A DNA stretch of 64,000 bases from Burkholderiales bacterium (GCA_025350145.1 JANXYH010000023.1:1-64000), one strand, 5' to 3'. Counted from the stretch's first letter, positions 1 to 8,320 are shown. Program-made: numbers and translations. Notes: a model not told the origin generated them from the sequence alone.

Positions 1-29
1 GCCGACCTGTTGGCGACGGCGCCGACTGA

Positions 30-240
30 GATCTGCTGGACTGGTTCGAACGCATCACCGGTTTCACCGAGGGCGACTGCGCCAGCACCCAGGCGCGGCT
101 GGTGGTGGACGGGGAATTCCACGTCACCAAGGTCAACGGCAGCCGTCACCGCACGGGCACCCAGTCGTCGGCCCCGGCAGGTCGCGTTGAGCTTGCACGG
201 CTCGCGCTGCGCAGGCCTGCGCGGCCCTTCTATCGGCGCC
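30..240 (+). pseudogene. Fragment of an unidentified protein-coding gene
   Basis: In the frame that starts at position 30 the DNA reads like real protein for about 45 codons (DLLDWFERITGF, then STQARLVVDGEFHV and VNGSRHR). There is an in-frame TGA at 27-29 just before it and no start codon until 102. After the VNGSRHR segment the reading becomes arginine- and proline-rich and loses protein character before it runs into the 3' end of the SDR gene on the other strand. I take it as the decayed 5' part of a gene. I do not recognise the family and assign no function. Confidence 0.3.
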
Positions 241-243
241 GGC

Positions 244-987
244 CTACCAGTTTTCGCTCCAGGGCCGCAGGTCGAGCTCGTGCGTCCAGGCCGAGCGTCG
301 CTGGTGGTGCAGGTGCAGGTAGTTCAGCGCGATGTCGTCGGGCTTGAGTACGCGGTCCTCGGCCAGGCGCTGGTCCAGGTCGGGAATGTTCTCGCGCGAG
401 AACACGCCGTCGATCGAACCGTCGCAGATCACGTGGGCTACGTGGATGTTCTTCTTGCCCAGCTCGCGGGCCATGCTTTGCGCCAGGGTGCGCAGCCCGC
501 TCTTGGCGGAGGCGAATGCGGCGAAGTTTTCGCGGCCGCGCACGCTGGCAGTGGCGCCGGTGAACAGGATGGTGCCGCGGCCCCGCGTGCGCATCACCTT
601 GGCGGCTTCGCGCCCGGCCAGGAAGCCGGCAAAACAGGCCATCTCCCAGACCTTGGTGAAGACCCGGGCGGTGGTGTCTTCGATGCTGAAGCGGACGTTG
701 GCGCCGATGTTGAACACCACCACCTCAATCGGGCCGATGTCGCGCTCGATGTCGGCAAACAGGGCTACGGTCTCGTCCTCCGACCGGGCGTCGACCCCGC
801 GGGCGTGGACCACCCCGCCCAGGGCGCGGATGTCCTGCGCGATGCGCTCCAGCTCGGGCAGGTTGCGCGCCCGGCGGGTGATGACGGTCTCGAAACCGTC
901 CAGCGCAAAGGCCTTGGCGATGGCCGCGCCAACGCCGTCACCGACGCCGATCACGAGGCAGACTCTTGTCGATGCTTGCTCAGACAT
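244..987 (-). CDS. Short-chain dehydrogenase/reductase lacking the catalytic Tyr (SDR_c10-like)
   Basis: 247-residue Rossmann-fold protein, normal length for a classical SDR. The N-terminal nucleotide-binding motif is degenerate (GVGDGVG, residues 14-20) and NIGA (93-96) replaces the usual NAGA/NNAG. The active-site YxxxK reads F158-A-S-A-K162, so the lysine is kept and the catalytic tyrosine is Phe. An SDR subgroup with Phe at this position and an atypical glycine motif is known (SDR_c10), so this is probably a family trait rather than damage. It ends in the segment SAWTHELDLRPW. It is the last gene of a minus-strand operon, 21 bp after the DsbA-fold isomerase, which suggests a role with aromatic acyl-CoA metabolism; the reaction is unknown. 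Confidence 0.85.
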   Translation of the reverse strand: MSEQASTRVCLVIGVGDGVGAAIAKAFALDGFETVITRRARNLPELERIAQDIRALGGVVHARGVDARSEDETVALFADIERDIGPIEVVVFNIGANVRFSIEDTTARVFTKVWEMACFAGFLAGREAAKVMRTRGRGTILFTGATASVRGRENFAAFASAKSGLRTLAQSMARELGKKNIHVAHVICDGSIDGVFSRENIPDLDQRLAEDRVLKPDDIALNYLHLHHQRRSAWTHELDLRPWSENW

Positions 988-1008
988 GGCGGATTCCTTC
1001 GACAGTGT

Positions 1009-1641
1009 TCAGGGTTTGGCGGATGAGACCGGCGCGGCGGCCTGGCGCAGGAATTCTTCCTCCACCTCGCGCAGGCGGTCCTTGCCGAAGAACAGCTCCT
1101 GGCCGACCAGGAACGAGGGGCTGCCGAAGACACCGGCGGCCACTGCGGCCTCGGTGTTGGCCATCAACTGGGCCTTGACGGCATCGGTGGCGGACAGCGC
1201 CAGCAGCGTGTCCACCGGCAGGCCGGCGTCGGCCAACGCCCGGCGGAACACCGCCGGATCGTCCATCTTGAGCTGGCGCTCCCACATGCAGGCATAGACC
1301 GCGTCGACATAGGCCTCGAACACCCCGGCCTGCTGCGCGGCCACGGCCCCGCGCATCAATTGCAGGGTGTTGACCGGAAAGTGGGGGTTCGAGGTGAACG
1401 CGGTGATGCCGTGTCGCTGGATGAAGCGCTGCATCTCCAGGCGTTGGTGGGCCGGCTTGTTCTTGATGCCGGCAAAGGCCGTGGCCGGCGACTGGTTGCC
1501 GGTCAGCTTGAAGATGCCGCCCAGCAGCACCGGCACACAGTCGAACCTGGCGCCCGTGCGGGCTGCTATGCCCGGGATGACCTTGTGGCAGAGGTAGGCG
1601 TTGGGACTGCCGAAGTCGAAATAGAACTGGATGGCTGGCAT
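1009..1641 (-). CDS. 2-hydroxychromene-2-carboxylate isomerase-like DsbA-fold protein
   Basis: 210-residue thioredoxin-fold protein of the DsbA/HCCA-isomerase/kappa-GST family. It opens with IQFYFDFGSPNAYL, where the serine of FGSP takes the place of the DsbA active-site cysteine and is the glutathione-activating residue in characterised HCCA isomerases. The C-terminal part carries the cis-proline region (GVFGSPSFLVGQELFFGKDRL). Start chosen at 1641 because AGGA lies 6-7 nt upstream; a start 60 bp further upstream encodes non-conserved residues. It sits between the acyl-CoA ligase (56 bp gap) and the SDR. Family members isomerise intermediates of naphthalene and other aromatic pathways with glutathione; the substrate here is inferred only as aromatic. 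Confidence 0.85.
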   Translation of the reverse strand: MPAIQFYFDFGSPNAYLCHKVIPGIAARTGARFDCVPVLLGGIFKLTGNQSPATAFAGIKNKPAHQRLEMQRFIQRHGITAFTSNPHFPVNTLQLMRGAVAAQQAGVFEAYVDAVYACMWERQLKMDDPAVFRRALADAGLPVDTLLALSATDAVKAQLMANTEAAVAAGVFGSPSFLVGQELFFGKDRLREVEEEFLRQAAAPVSSAKP

Positions 1642-1697
1642 GGGAATCCTGAGTGGGGGAGGAGAAGGGGCGCGGCGGTCGAAGCCGGCGCAAGCCG

Positions 1698-3581
1698 TCA
1701 AAGCCGGACCACTTCCGGACCGGGCTTGGCACGGTAGAGCTCGTCGACCAGTGGCGCGCGGCAGGCCAGCACGCCGCGCTGGTTGACATAGCCCTTGTCG
1801 GTGGTCTCGCCAGCGCCGATCGACGCTGGCGTGTGCAGGATGCGGAAAGCCGCGATGCGGTGGGTGCTGCCACCCGCGCCCCGGTTGTAGACCCGCAGCA
1901 GGCCGGCCAGGCGTTCGGCCAGCACGGCGTAGGCCTCGGGCGTGATCGGGCCTTCGGCCGCAGCACCGGCGCGCTGGCGCTCGGCCGGGTGGGCCCAGGC
2001 CAGCAGCCGGATGTCGTCGCGGTCCGGCGCGGCGATCACCAGGTCAATGACCATGGGCTGGCACGCAGCGATCACCGCCAGGCGCAGCTCACCAGTGGCC
2101 ACCCAGGAGCCATTGCTCAGTTTGAAGTTCTCACTCAGGCGGCCGGCAAAGCGCAGCCCGTCCTCCGGCTTATCTGGGTTGGCGAACTGCACCAGGTCGC
2201 CGACGCGGTAGAACTGCTCCTCGTCGAAGGCGGCGGCGGTCAGGTCGGGGCGGCCCAGGTAGCCGGGCGTGACATTGGGGCCTTTGACGCGCACCTCGTA
2301 GCGGTCTTCCACCGCCACCAGCTTGATCGTCAGGCCCGGCATGGGCAGCCCTATCTCGCCGCTGCCCTGGCTGGGCCAGTGCGTGGCCGAGATGCCCGGG
2401 CCGGTCTCGGTGGTGCCATAACCGGCGCCGAACGCGATCTGGGTGCCCAGGGTGCGCACGGCCAGGGCCTGGATGCGGCCCCACACCTCCTGCGGCAGGC
2501 TGGCGCCGGCGTAGCTCATGCGGCGCAGGCGCGAGAAGAAGGCCAGGCGCAGCTCGTCGTCCTGCTCCATCACATCGGCCAGCATCTGAATCGCCGACGG
2601 CACGCTCAGCATCGAGGTGGGTCTGACCTGGCGGATGTTCTCGATGGTCCGCGCCATCTCGGTGGGCGTGGGCCGCCCGTCGTCGATGTACAGCGCGCCA
2701 CCGTCGCGCAGCACGCCGTGCAGGGTGGCGTTGCCGCCCACGGTGTGGTGCCAGGGCAGCCAGTCGAGGATGACCGGCACCTGGTCGCTGGAGATCACCA
2801 TGCCGGCAGCCTGCACCGCAGCACAGAGCATGCCCTGGGTGTTGAGCACCCCCTTGGGCGAACCGGTGGAGCCCGAGGTGAACAGGATCTTTGCGACCGT
2901 GTCGGGCCGCACCGCCGCGCGCGCCGCCTGCACCGCAGGACCGGGGCGCACGCCCTGCAGTCCGCTGAGGGTCGGCATGGCCGATTCGCCGGCCTGCGCG
3001 CACCACCACCGCGCCTGGCTCAGTTGCGGCAGGCTGCGCACCGCCGCAAAGCGCACCGCGTCCTCGACGAACACCAGCCCGGGCTGCAACAGCTCGACGA
3101 TCTCTTCCAGCCGCGGGCGTGCGGCCGGCAGCAAGGAGTAGTTGGGCGAGATCGGCGCCACCGGGATGCCGACCAGCATGCCGGCCAGGGTGAGCACGGC
3201 ATGGTCCAGCGACGCCCCCGAGAGGATGGCGATCGGCGTCTGGGCGGTCAACCCGGCGTCGAGCAGCGCCTGCGCCACGGCCTGCACCTGCTGCCAGGCG
3301 TCGGCATAGGCCAGGGTCTGCCAACCCGAGCCACCGGCGCGCTGCGCCAGAAAGACCCGCTCGGGATGGGTGCTTGCCCAGCGTTCAAGGTAGTCGACGA
3401 TGTTGTTGCCACAGCCCGAGAGTTCGATCGGCGAGCGCAACAAGATGCTGCCGTCGGCGCGGCGCTGCACCTGCACCGCTTTGGGCGCGAAGCGGATGCC
3501 GAACCCCGCCCCGCAAGCGCCGCCTGAAGTGCTGGCCGCCGCCGGGTCAGCAGCGGCGTCTGGTGTTGAAAAAGGCTGCAT
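1698..3581 (-). CDS. fcs: Feruloyl-CoA synthase-like AMP-forming acyl-CoA ligase
   Basis: 627-residue ANL-superfamily ligase that would activate a carboxylic acid to its CoA thioester through an acyl-AMP intermediate. Visible motifs: the phosphate-binding loop LFTSGSTGSPKG (residues 233-244), the adenine motif YGTTETGP (388-395) and a C-terminal domain with the hinge region FAGRLSENFKLSNG. The N-terminus (FAPKAVQVQRRADG, then DYLERWA..HPERVFLAQR) is the arrangement found in feruloyl-CoA synthases rather than short-chain acyl-CoA synthetases. Start at 3581 has AGGAG 5 nt upstream. First gene of the operon with the isomerase and SDR, divergent from the HxlR regulator. No feruloyl-CoA hydratase/lyase is present nearby, so the true substrate could be another aryl or alkyl acid. 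Confidence 0.85.
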   Translation of the reverse strand: MQPFSTPDAAADPAAASTSGGACGAGFGIRFAPKAVQVQRRADGSILLRSPIELSGCGNNIVDYLERWASTHPERVFLAQRAGGSGWQTLAYADAWQQVQAVAQALLDAGLTAQTPIAILSGASLDHAVLTLAGMLVGIPVAPISPNYSLLPAARPRLEEIVELLQPGLVFVEDAVRFAAVRSLPQLSQARWWCAQAGESAMPTLSGLQGVRPGPAVQAARAAVRPDTVAKILFTSGSTGSPKGVLNTQGMLCAAVQAAGMVISSDQVPVILDWLPWHHTVGGNATLHGVLRDGGALYIDDGRPTPTEMARTIENIRQVRPTSMLSVPSAIQMLADVMEQDDELRLAFFSRLRRMSYAGASLPQEVWGRIQALAVRTLGTQIAFGAGYGTTETGPGISATHWPSQGSGEIGLPMPGLTIKLVAVEDRYEVRVKGPNVTPGYLGRPDLTAAAFDEEQFYRVGDLVQFANPDKPEDGLRFAGRLSENFKLSNGSWVATGELRLAVIAACQPMVIDLVIAAPDRDDIRLLAWAHPAERQRAGAAAEGPITPEAYAVLAERLAGLLRVYNRGAGGSTHRIAAFRILHTPASIGAGETTDKGYVNQRGVLACRAPLVDELYRAKPGPEVVRL

Positions 3582-3954
3582 GGTGTCTCCTGCTTGGTGC
3601 CTCCTGGCAGGTGCCACCTGGCAAGTACCTGGTCGGCACCGACCCACTTGCTGATCGCTGATTCTTCAGCGTTGCGAAACTTAGGCCATAGGTGAAAGCC
3701 GGGTTGTTCGGGCCAATATGTACATGCTAAAACAGAACCCGTCATCAATTCTGTGGCCGGCGCCGTTCAGGCCAAGGCATTGGCCACCGCGTTGCTGGCC
3801 GAGACGGCGGCAGGGCCGCAGGCGTCGCGGCCAGCGGGTCCTAAAATGGCACCTTGTTTGATCTGGCGTGCTTGCCGGGCACGCTGCAGCGCCGCAGCGC
3901 ATGGGCTGGTGCCCTGCCGCTGGTGGTGTTCGCCCTGGAGCGGGAGTCGATGCG
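3582..3954. promoter_or_regulatory. Divergent intergenic region between ligase operon and hxlR-type gene
   Basis: This 373-bp spacer must hold the promoters of the minus-strand ligase operon and the plus-strand HxlR gene. It contains a short AT-richer stretch around 3700-3750 with the 8-bp palindrome ATGTACAT at 3718-3725, a plausible regulator site. Around 3753-3840 the minus strand reads for about 25 codons as a peptide ending ASNAVANALA followed by a stop, which might be the worn-out end of a former gene; this is too short to identify. No clean -35/-10 pair stands out. Confidence 0.35.
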
Positions 3955-4518
3955 ATGCAGTGGGATGGGTTGGACCAAGAGGCTTGCTCGGTGGCGCGAA
4001 CCTTGTCGGTGGTCGGCGACCGCTGGACGCTGATGATCCTGCGCGACTGCTTCATGAAGGTGCGCCGCTTCGACGACTTCCAGGCCCGCTTGGGCATCGG
4101 CCGGCCGATCCTGTCCGACCGGCTGCAGAAACTGGTCGACAGCTTCGTGCTCACCAAGTTGGCCTACCAGACCAAGCCGCTGCGCTATGAATACCGGTTG
4201 ACGCAGAAGGGCCTGGACCTGCATCCGGTGATCATGGCCATCGTGCATTGGGGCGATACCCACATGGTCGGCAAAAAGGGCCGCCCCGTGCTTCACCGCC
4301 ACACCGCCTGCGGCCACCCCTTCGACCCGGTGCTGGTGTGCTCGCATTGCAGCGGCGCACTGTCACCCCGAGAGGTGGTGATTGAGCCCGGGCCGGGTGC
4401 GGCGTCTGGCTCGGGGGCAGGGGCGCTGGCCGAGCGCAAGACTTCGCCGCGGCTGGCGGCTGAACGCCCGGTCCGCCGGCCGCAGATCAAGGCGACGCCT
4501 GCTGGACCTGCAGGCTAG
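3955..4518 (+). CDS. HxlR-family winged-helix transcriptional regulator with C-terminal zinc-ribbon-like tail
   Basis: 187-residue protein. Residues 8-105 form the HxlR/DUF24 winged helix, recognisable from CSVARTLSVVGDRWTLMILRD, the recognition-helix region and the wing ending in YRLTQKGLDL. The C-terminal part holds C119, H121, C129 and C132 in the arrangement CGHPFDPVLVCSHC, which looks like a metal-binding ribbon, followed by a disordered Ala/Pro/Arg tail. Start at 3955 chosen because the domain begins immediately and GGGAG lies upstream; an upstream start in the same frame gives unlikely sequence. Divergent from the ligase operon, so the likely target is that operon and itself. Its stop overlaps the stop of the convergent hydratase gene. 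Confidence 0.85.
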   Translation: MQWDGLDQEACSVARTLSVVGDRWTLMILRDCFMKVRRFDDFQARLGIGRPILSDRLQKLVDSFVLTKLAYQTKPLRYEYRLTQKGLDLHPVIMAIVHWGDTHMVGKKGRPVLHRHTACGHPFDPVLVCSHCSGALSPREVVIEPGPGAASGSGAGALAERKTSPRLAAERPVRRPQIKATPAGPAG

Positions 4519-5345
4519 GCCAAGCGCAGCGAGACCCGGCCGAGCACGCCGTAGTCGGCGCTGACCGCGTCGCCCGCCTGCACCGCCAGCGGCGCGGCGC
4601 AGGTGCCGGTGGAGACGAACTGGCCGGGCTCAAGGCCGATGCCCAGCCCGTTGAGTTCGTTCACCAACCACAACAGCGCCACCCGCGGGTCACCCAGCAC
4701 ATTGCTGCCTACGCCCTCACGCGCCAGGCGACACCCTTCGGCGCCATGCACCTGCACCTGCACCGTGTGCTGCTGCAGGTCCAGCGCGCGCCAAAGCGCG
4801 GGCGCCGCCGCGCCGAGCACGAACTGGTGCGCGCAGGCGTCATCGGCGATGAGCTGGGCTTCGCCCGCCTGGGTGAAATCCGCAAAGCGCGAATCGGGCA
4901 CTTCCAGCGCCGGGTGCAGCGTGGCCACCGCAGCCAGCACCTCGGGCAATTCGTAGGGCGCGGCGCGCGACGGCAGGGCGCTGCCGAAGCGGAAGGCGAA
5001 TTCGGGCTCCACCACGCACATGTGGTTGCCGCTCAAGGACAGGGTGGCGCCCTCGTCGAACACCTGGCCTGAGAGCAGCCGCCCGGCCAGCGGGCCACTG
5101 ACGTTGATGTGGGCCTGGCCTGCCGCGCTGGTGGCAGCGATCTTCCAGCCCAGCACCTCGCGCCCGCCGGCCGCGGGCAGGGCGGCCTGCACGGCATAGC
5201 CGGCCTGCCGGGTGCGCGGGCACAGCGCGGCCGGCAACTGGCTGAGCTTGGAGCCGGCCTGCCAGTGGCGCCACAGCAGGCCTGCGGCGGATTCTTCACT
5301 GCCGGACATGGCGCTGTCGTCGGGGGTGTTGTCTTCGGTCTTCAT
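4515..5345 (-). CDS. MhpD-type 2-keto-4-pentenoate hydratase / 4-oxalocrotonate decarboxylase family protein
   Basis: 276-residue member of the FAH-related hydratase/decarboxylase superfamily, which hydrates or decarboxylates 2-oxo-4-enoates in meta-cleavage pathways. Family features: GWKIAATSAAGQAHINVSGPLAGRL near the N-terminus, the acidic metal-ligand motif VEPEFAFRF, LHPALEVPDSRF, and the conserved GDPRVALLWLVNELNGLG and FVSTGTC segments near the C-terminus. Start set at 5345 because this ATG overlaps the TGA (ATGA) of the preceding dctM remnant, the hallmark of a formerly coupled operon; the in-frame start 21 bp upstream would lie inside that remnant. It therefore probably acted on a compound imported by the lost TRAP system. 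Exact substrate unknown. Confidence 0.82.
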   Translation of the reverse strand: MKTEDNTPDDSAMSGSEESAAGLLWRHWQAGSKLSQLPAALCPRTRQAGYAVQAALPAAGGREVLGWKIAATSAAGQAHINVSGPLAGRLLSGQVFDEGATLSLSGNHMCVVEPEFAFRFGSALPSRAAPYELPEVLAAVATLHPALEVPDSRFADFTQAGEAQLIADDACAHQFVLGAAAPALWRALDLQQHTVQVQVHGAEGCRLAREGVGSNVLGDPRVALLWLVNELNGLGIGLEPGQFVSTGTCAAPLAVQAGDAVSADYGVLGRVSLRLA

Positions 5346-5550
5346 GGGGATCCGTTCGCGAACCATTGGGCCGGCCCAGTGACGAGCCAGGGAAAAACAC
5401 CATCAGAAACTTGACGCCAAACTCGGCCACCATGAAAGGCAGCAGGCCGCGCGTCAGGTCGTTGATTTTCAGCTTGCCGACGCCGGCCACCACGTTGAAC
5501 ACCGTGCCGACCGGCGGCGTGAACACGATGGTATGCGCGCGCCGGGCAAT
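5342..5550 (-). pseudogene. Frameshifted C-terminal remnant of a TRAP large permease (dctM)
   Basis: Reading the minus strand, about 50 codons (HTIVFTPPVGTVFNVVAGVG then KLKINDLTRGLLPF and AEFGVKFLMVFFPG) match the last transmembrane region of DctM-type TRAP permeases, where TPPVG is a hallmark motif. Near 5386 the homology jumps frame and continues as LVTGPAQWF to a TGA at 5342-5344. The region upstream of about 5550 has no permease character, so the gene is truncated at its 5' side and frameshifted near its 3' end. The surviving stop codon still overlaps the ATG of the hydratase gene. Confidence 0.7.
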
Positions 5551-5792
5551 GGCTCGAACCGGGTCGCCAAGCGACACGAATATGATCCGACGCGACTGCG
5601 AAGAAATGACTGCGACGAAGGGTCACCGCAAGCGCAACAGCAACGATGCCAGCCACCACCCCCAAGCTGTGCAGCCGCTCAGGCGCAGGGCTAAAGTGAC
5701 GCCTTCACGCTCACCGCGTTCGCTGCCCCCAGCGGATCCACTGCCTACCGTCACCACGGCCTATCAGGATCAGGATTGCTATCGGGATTGAA

Positions 5793-6509
5793 ATGCAAAC
5801 GATCAAGGCCCTGTGCTTCGATGTCTTCGGCACCGTTGTCGACTGGCGGTCGGGGGTGGCCGGGCAGGCGCGGGCGTTCCTGCTTGGCCATGGCCGCCCG
5901 GAGGTCGACGCCTTTGAGTTTGCCGACCGTTGGCGGGGCCAATACCAGCCGGCCATGGAGGCCTGTCGCAGCCAAGGTCGCCCGTACACCCGGCTCGATG
6001 TCCTGCACCGCGAGAACCCGGACCTGGTGCTGGCGTCGTATGGCCTCGACCCCGCCGGCATGTCGGCTGCCGAGCTGATGGTGCTCTCGCATGCCTGGCG
6101 GCAACTGGACCCCTGGCCGGACAGCGCGGCGGGATTGCATCGGCTCAAGCGCGGGTTCCTGATTGCGCCGCTGTCCAATGGCAACCTGGCCCTGTTGGCG
6201 GCCATGGCCAAGCGATCGGGCTTGCCCTGGGACCTGATCCTGGGCGCGGAGGTGACCCGGGAGTACAAGCCGGCACCCGGCGCCTACCTGGGAACGGTGG
6301 ACATCCTGGGCCTGCGGCCCGACGAGGTCTGCCTGGTCGCGGCCCACAACGACGATCTGGCCGCGGCGCGACGCTGCGGGCTGGCCACGGCGTTCGTTCT
6401 GCGGCCGACCGAACACGGGCCTTGCCAGACCACCGACCTTGGCCCGGAACAAGACTGGGACTTCGTCGCGCAAGACTTGAACGACTTGGCGCAGCGCCTG
6501 GGTTGTTGA
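5793..6509 (+). CDS. Haloacid dehalogenase, type II (L-2-haloacid dehalogenase family)
   Basis: 238-residue HAD-fold hydrolase. The nucleophile is D10 in the motif CFDVFGTVVDWR, whose WR is typical of L-2-haloacid dehalogenases; the second motif is the serine of PLSNGN, the conserved lysine lies in EYKPAPGAY, and the acidic motif is AAHNDDLAAAR (usual form AAHxxDL). Family enzymes hydrolyse (S)-2-haloalkanoates to (R)-2-hydroxyacids by an ester intermediate on the aspartate; related proteins of the subfamily do not always dehalogenate. Length is normal. It stands alone between a 215-bp spacer and the helicase gene, with no transporter or regulator for haloacids adjacent. Confidence 0.85.
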   Translation: MQTIKALCFDVFGTVVDWRSGVAGQARAFLLGHGRPEVDAFEFADRWRGQYQPAMEACRSQGRPYTRLDVLHRENPDLVLASYGLDPAGMSAAELMVLSHAWRQLDPWPDSAAGLHRLKRGFLIAPLSNGNLALLAAMAKRSGLPWDLILGAEVTREYKPAPGAYLGTVDILGLRPDEVCLVAAHNDDLAAARRCGLATAFVLRPTEHGPCQTTDLGPEQDWDFVAQDLNDLAQRLGC

Positions 6510-6573
6510 CCGGGGGCGCGCTGGGTTTGCGGCGCAGCGGGTCGGCACCAGGTCCAGCGGCTATCCTGCCGCC

Positions 6574-7923
6574 ATGACAACTGCCAGCCCGCCCGAACCC
6601 GTCCCCTTTGCGTCGCTGGGCCTGTCTGCCGCCCTGGTGCGGCGCGCGGCCAGCGCGGGTTGGCGGCAGGCCAACGCGATCCAGGCGGCGGTTGTGCCCG
6701 CCGTCGTGCAGGGCCGCGATGTGCTGGGCCTGGCGCCCACGGGTGCAGGCAAGACCGCCGCCTACGTGCTGCCGCTGCTGCAGCGACAGCAGACCGAGGC
6801 CAAGCCCGCCGACGCCTGGACACGTCGGCTCAGGGTGCTGGTGCTGGCCCCGACGCGGGAGTTGGCTGGGCAGATCGGCGCGGCTGTGCGGGCGCTCGCG
6901 CCGGCGCTGAAGTGCGTGGTGGCGGTGGGCGGGCTGTCGATCAACCCGCAACTGATGGCGCTGCGCGGCGGTGCCGATTGGGTGATCGCCACGCCGGGGC
7001 GTTTGATCGACCTGCTGCAGCACAACGGCCTGCGCCTGGGTGGGCTGGACAGTCTGGTGCTGGACGAGGCCGATCGCCTGCTCGACGACGCCTTTGCCGA
7101 CGAGATCGGCGTGTTGCTGGCGCAACTGCCGCCGCGCCGCCAGTCGCTGATGTTCTCGGCCACCATGCCTGCCGCCGTGGCGGCGCTGGCATCACGCCTG
7201 TTGCGCGATCCGGTCAAGGTCGATTTGCGTGCCTTGCCTGGCGCCGCAGCCGCGCCTGGCGGCCGGCCAGCGATCACTGAACGGGCGATCGAGGTCGATA
7301 CCGCCCGGCGCGCACCGCTGCTGCGCAGGCTGCTGGCCACGGCGGGATGGGACAAGGTGCTGGTGTTCGTGGCCACACAGTACGCCGCCGAGCATGTCGC
7401 GGCCAAGCTGCGCCTGCACGGTGTTGCGGCGCAGGCCCTGCATGGCCGGCTGGCCCAAAGCCGACGCGCCGCCGCCTTGGATGAGTTCGAGCAAGGCCGG
7501 CTGGCGGTGCTGGTGGCCACCGATCTGGCCTCGCGCGGCCTGGACATCGCCGGCCTGGCGGTGGTGCTGAACTACGACCTGCCGCGTTCTGCGCTGGACT
7601 ACACCCATCGCATCGGCCGCACTGGCCGCGCCGACATGGCCGGGCAGGCACTGAGCTTCATCTGCGCCGACCAGCCCGCCAGCGCGGCCCATTTCGCATT
7701 GATCGAGAAACGCCAACAGCGGACGGTGCCGCGCGAGCGCATCGCCGGCTTTGAGCCGGATCCGACAGCGGCCGCCGCAGCCGAGGCGGCGCGCCAGCCG
7801 GGCAGCGGGCCGGGATCAAACGAGCAGTCCGGCGTCAAGGGCCGGCGCAAGCGCAAGAAAGACAAGCTGCGCGAAGCAGCGGCACTCAGCGCGCCAACGC
7901 CAGCGTCAACACCCCGGCCGTGA
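6574..7923 (+). CDS. DEAD-box ATP-dependent RNA helicase (RhlE-like)
   Basis: 449-residue DEAD-box helicase with all core motifs in order: Q motif region (FASLGL...QANAIQ), motif I APTGAGKT, Ia PTREL, GG, Ib TPGR, motif II DEAD, motif III SAT, then in the second RecA domain the segment VATDLASRGLDIAG and motif VI HRIGRTGR. The C-terminal extension of about 60 residues is basic (GVKGRRKRKKDKL) and likely binds RNA, as in RhlE-type proteins involved in ribosome assembly and RNA turnover. The last 38 bp overlap the convergent EamA gene. It lacks the long extensions of SrmB or CsdA; assignment to RhlE rather than another DEAD-box subgroup is by general resemblance. Confidence 0.92.
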   Translation: MTTASPPEPVPFASLGLSAALVRRAASAGWRQANAIQAAVVPAVVQGRDVLGLAPTGAGKTAAYVLPLLQRQQTEAKPADAWTRRLRVLVLAPTRELAGQIGAAVRALAPALKCVVAVGGLSINPQLMALRGGADWVIATPGRLIDLLQHNGLRLGGLDSLVLDEADRLLDDAFADEIGVLLAQLPPRRQSLMFSATMPAAVAALASRLLRDPVKVDLRALPGAAAAPGGRPAITERAIEVDTARRAPLLRRLLATAGWDKVLVFVATQYAAEHVAAKLRLHGVAAQALHGRLAQSRRAAALDEFEQGRLAVLVATDLASRGLDIAGLAVVLNYDLPRSALDYTHRIGRTGRADMAGQALSFICADQPASAAHFALIEKRQQRTVPRERIAGFEPDPTAAAAAEAARQPGSGPGSNEQSGVKGRRKRKKDKLREAAALSAPTPASTPRP

Positions 7924-8320
7924 CCAGGCCAATCCCCAGCCAGGCCTGCAGGGACGGCCGCTCACCCAGGAAGGCGAAAGCGAACAGCGCCACCAGGGCA
8001 ACGCTGAATTTGTCGACCGGCGCGACCTGCGAGGCCTGGCCGATTTGCAGGGCGCGGAAGTAACACACCCAGGACACGCCGGTGGCCAGCCCGGACAGCC
8101 CTAGAAAGGCCCAGTTGCGGCCCGACAACTGCAGCGGGTTGCTCCATTTGCCGGTGGCGACGACGAAGGCCGACAGCAGCACGCCGATGATGGCCGTGCG
8201 CAGCAGCGTGGCAAGATCGGAATCGACGCCCTGGATGCCGACCTTGGCGAAGATCGCCGTCAGCGCGGCGAACGCGGCCGACAGCGCTGCCCAGTAGAAC
8301 CAGCCCTGAGACATTGCCAT
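7886..8320 (-). CDS. Single-domain EamA-type (DMT superfamily) transporter
   Basis: 144-residue integral membrane protein with about five hydrophobic helices and one EamA repeat (SGLATGVSWVCYFRALQIGQ, VAPVDKFSVALVALFAFAFLGERP, WLGIGLVTAGVLTLAL). Full-length DMT transporters carry two such repeats, but 140-residue single-repeat forms are common and likely dimerise. Two starts 6 bp apart are possible (8320 or 8314). Its 3' end overlaps the convergent helicase gene by 38 bp and its 5' end is divergent from the SRPBCC gene, with promoters expected in 8321-8417. Substrate unknown. Confidence 0.8.
   Translation of the reverse strand: MAMSQGWFYWAALSAAFAALTAIFAKVGIQGVDSDLATLLRTAIIGVLLSAFVVATGKWSNPLQLSGRNWAFLGLSGLATGVSWVCYFRALQIGQASQVAPVDKFSVALVALFAFAFLGERPSLQAWLGIGLVTAGVLTLALAR

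Noticed and set aside
3753-3840. Short minus-strand peptide ending ASNAVANALA, possible C-terminus of a lost dehydrogenase
   Set aside because: Only about 25 codons and generic Ala-rich sequence; cannot be separated from chance.
5754-5790. Imperfect repeat (TATCAGGATCAGGATTGCTATCGGGATTG) before the dehalogenase gene
   Set aside because: Too short and imperfect to be called an operator or repeat element; probably part of an ordinary leader.
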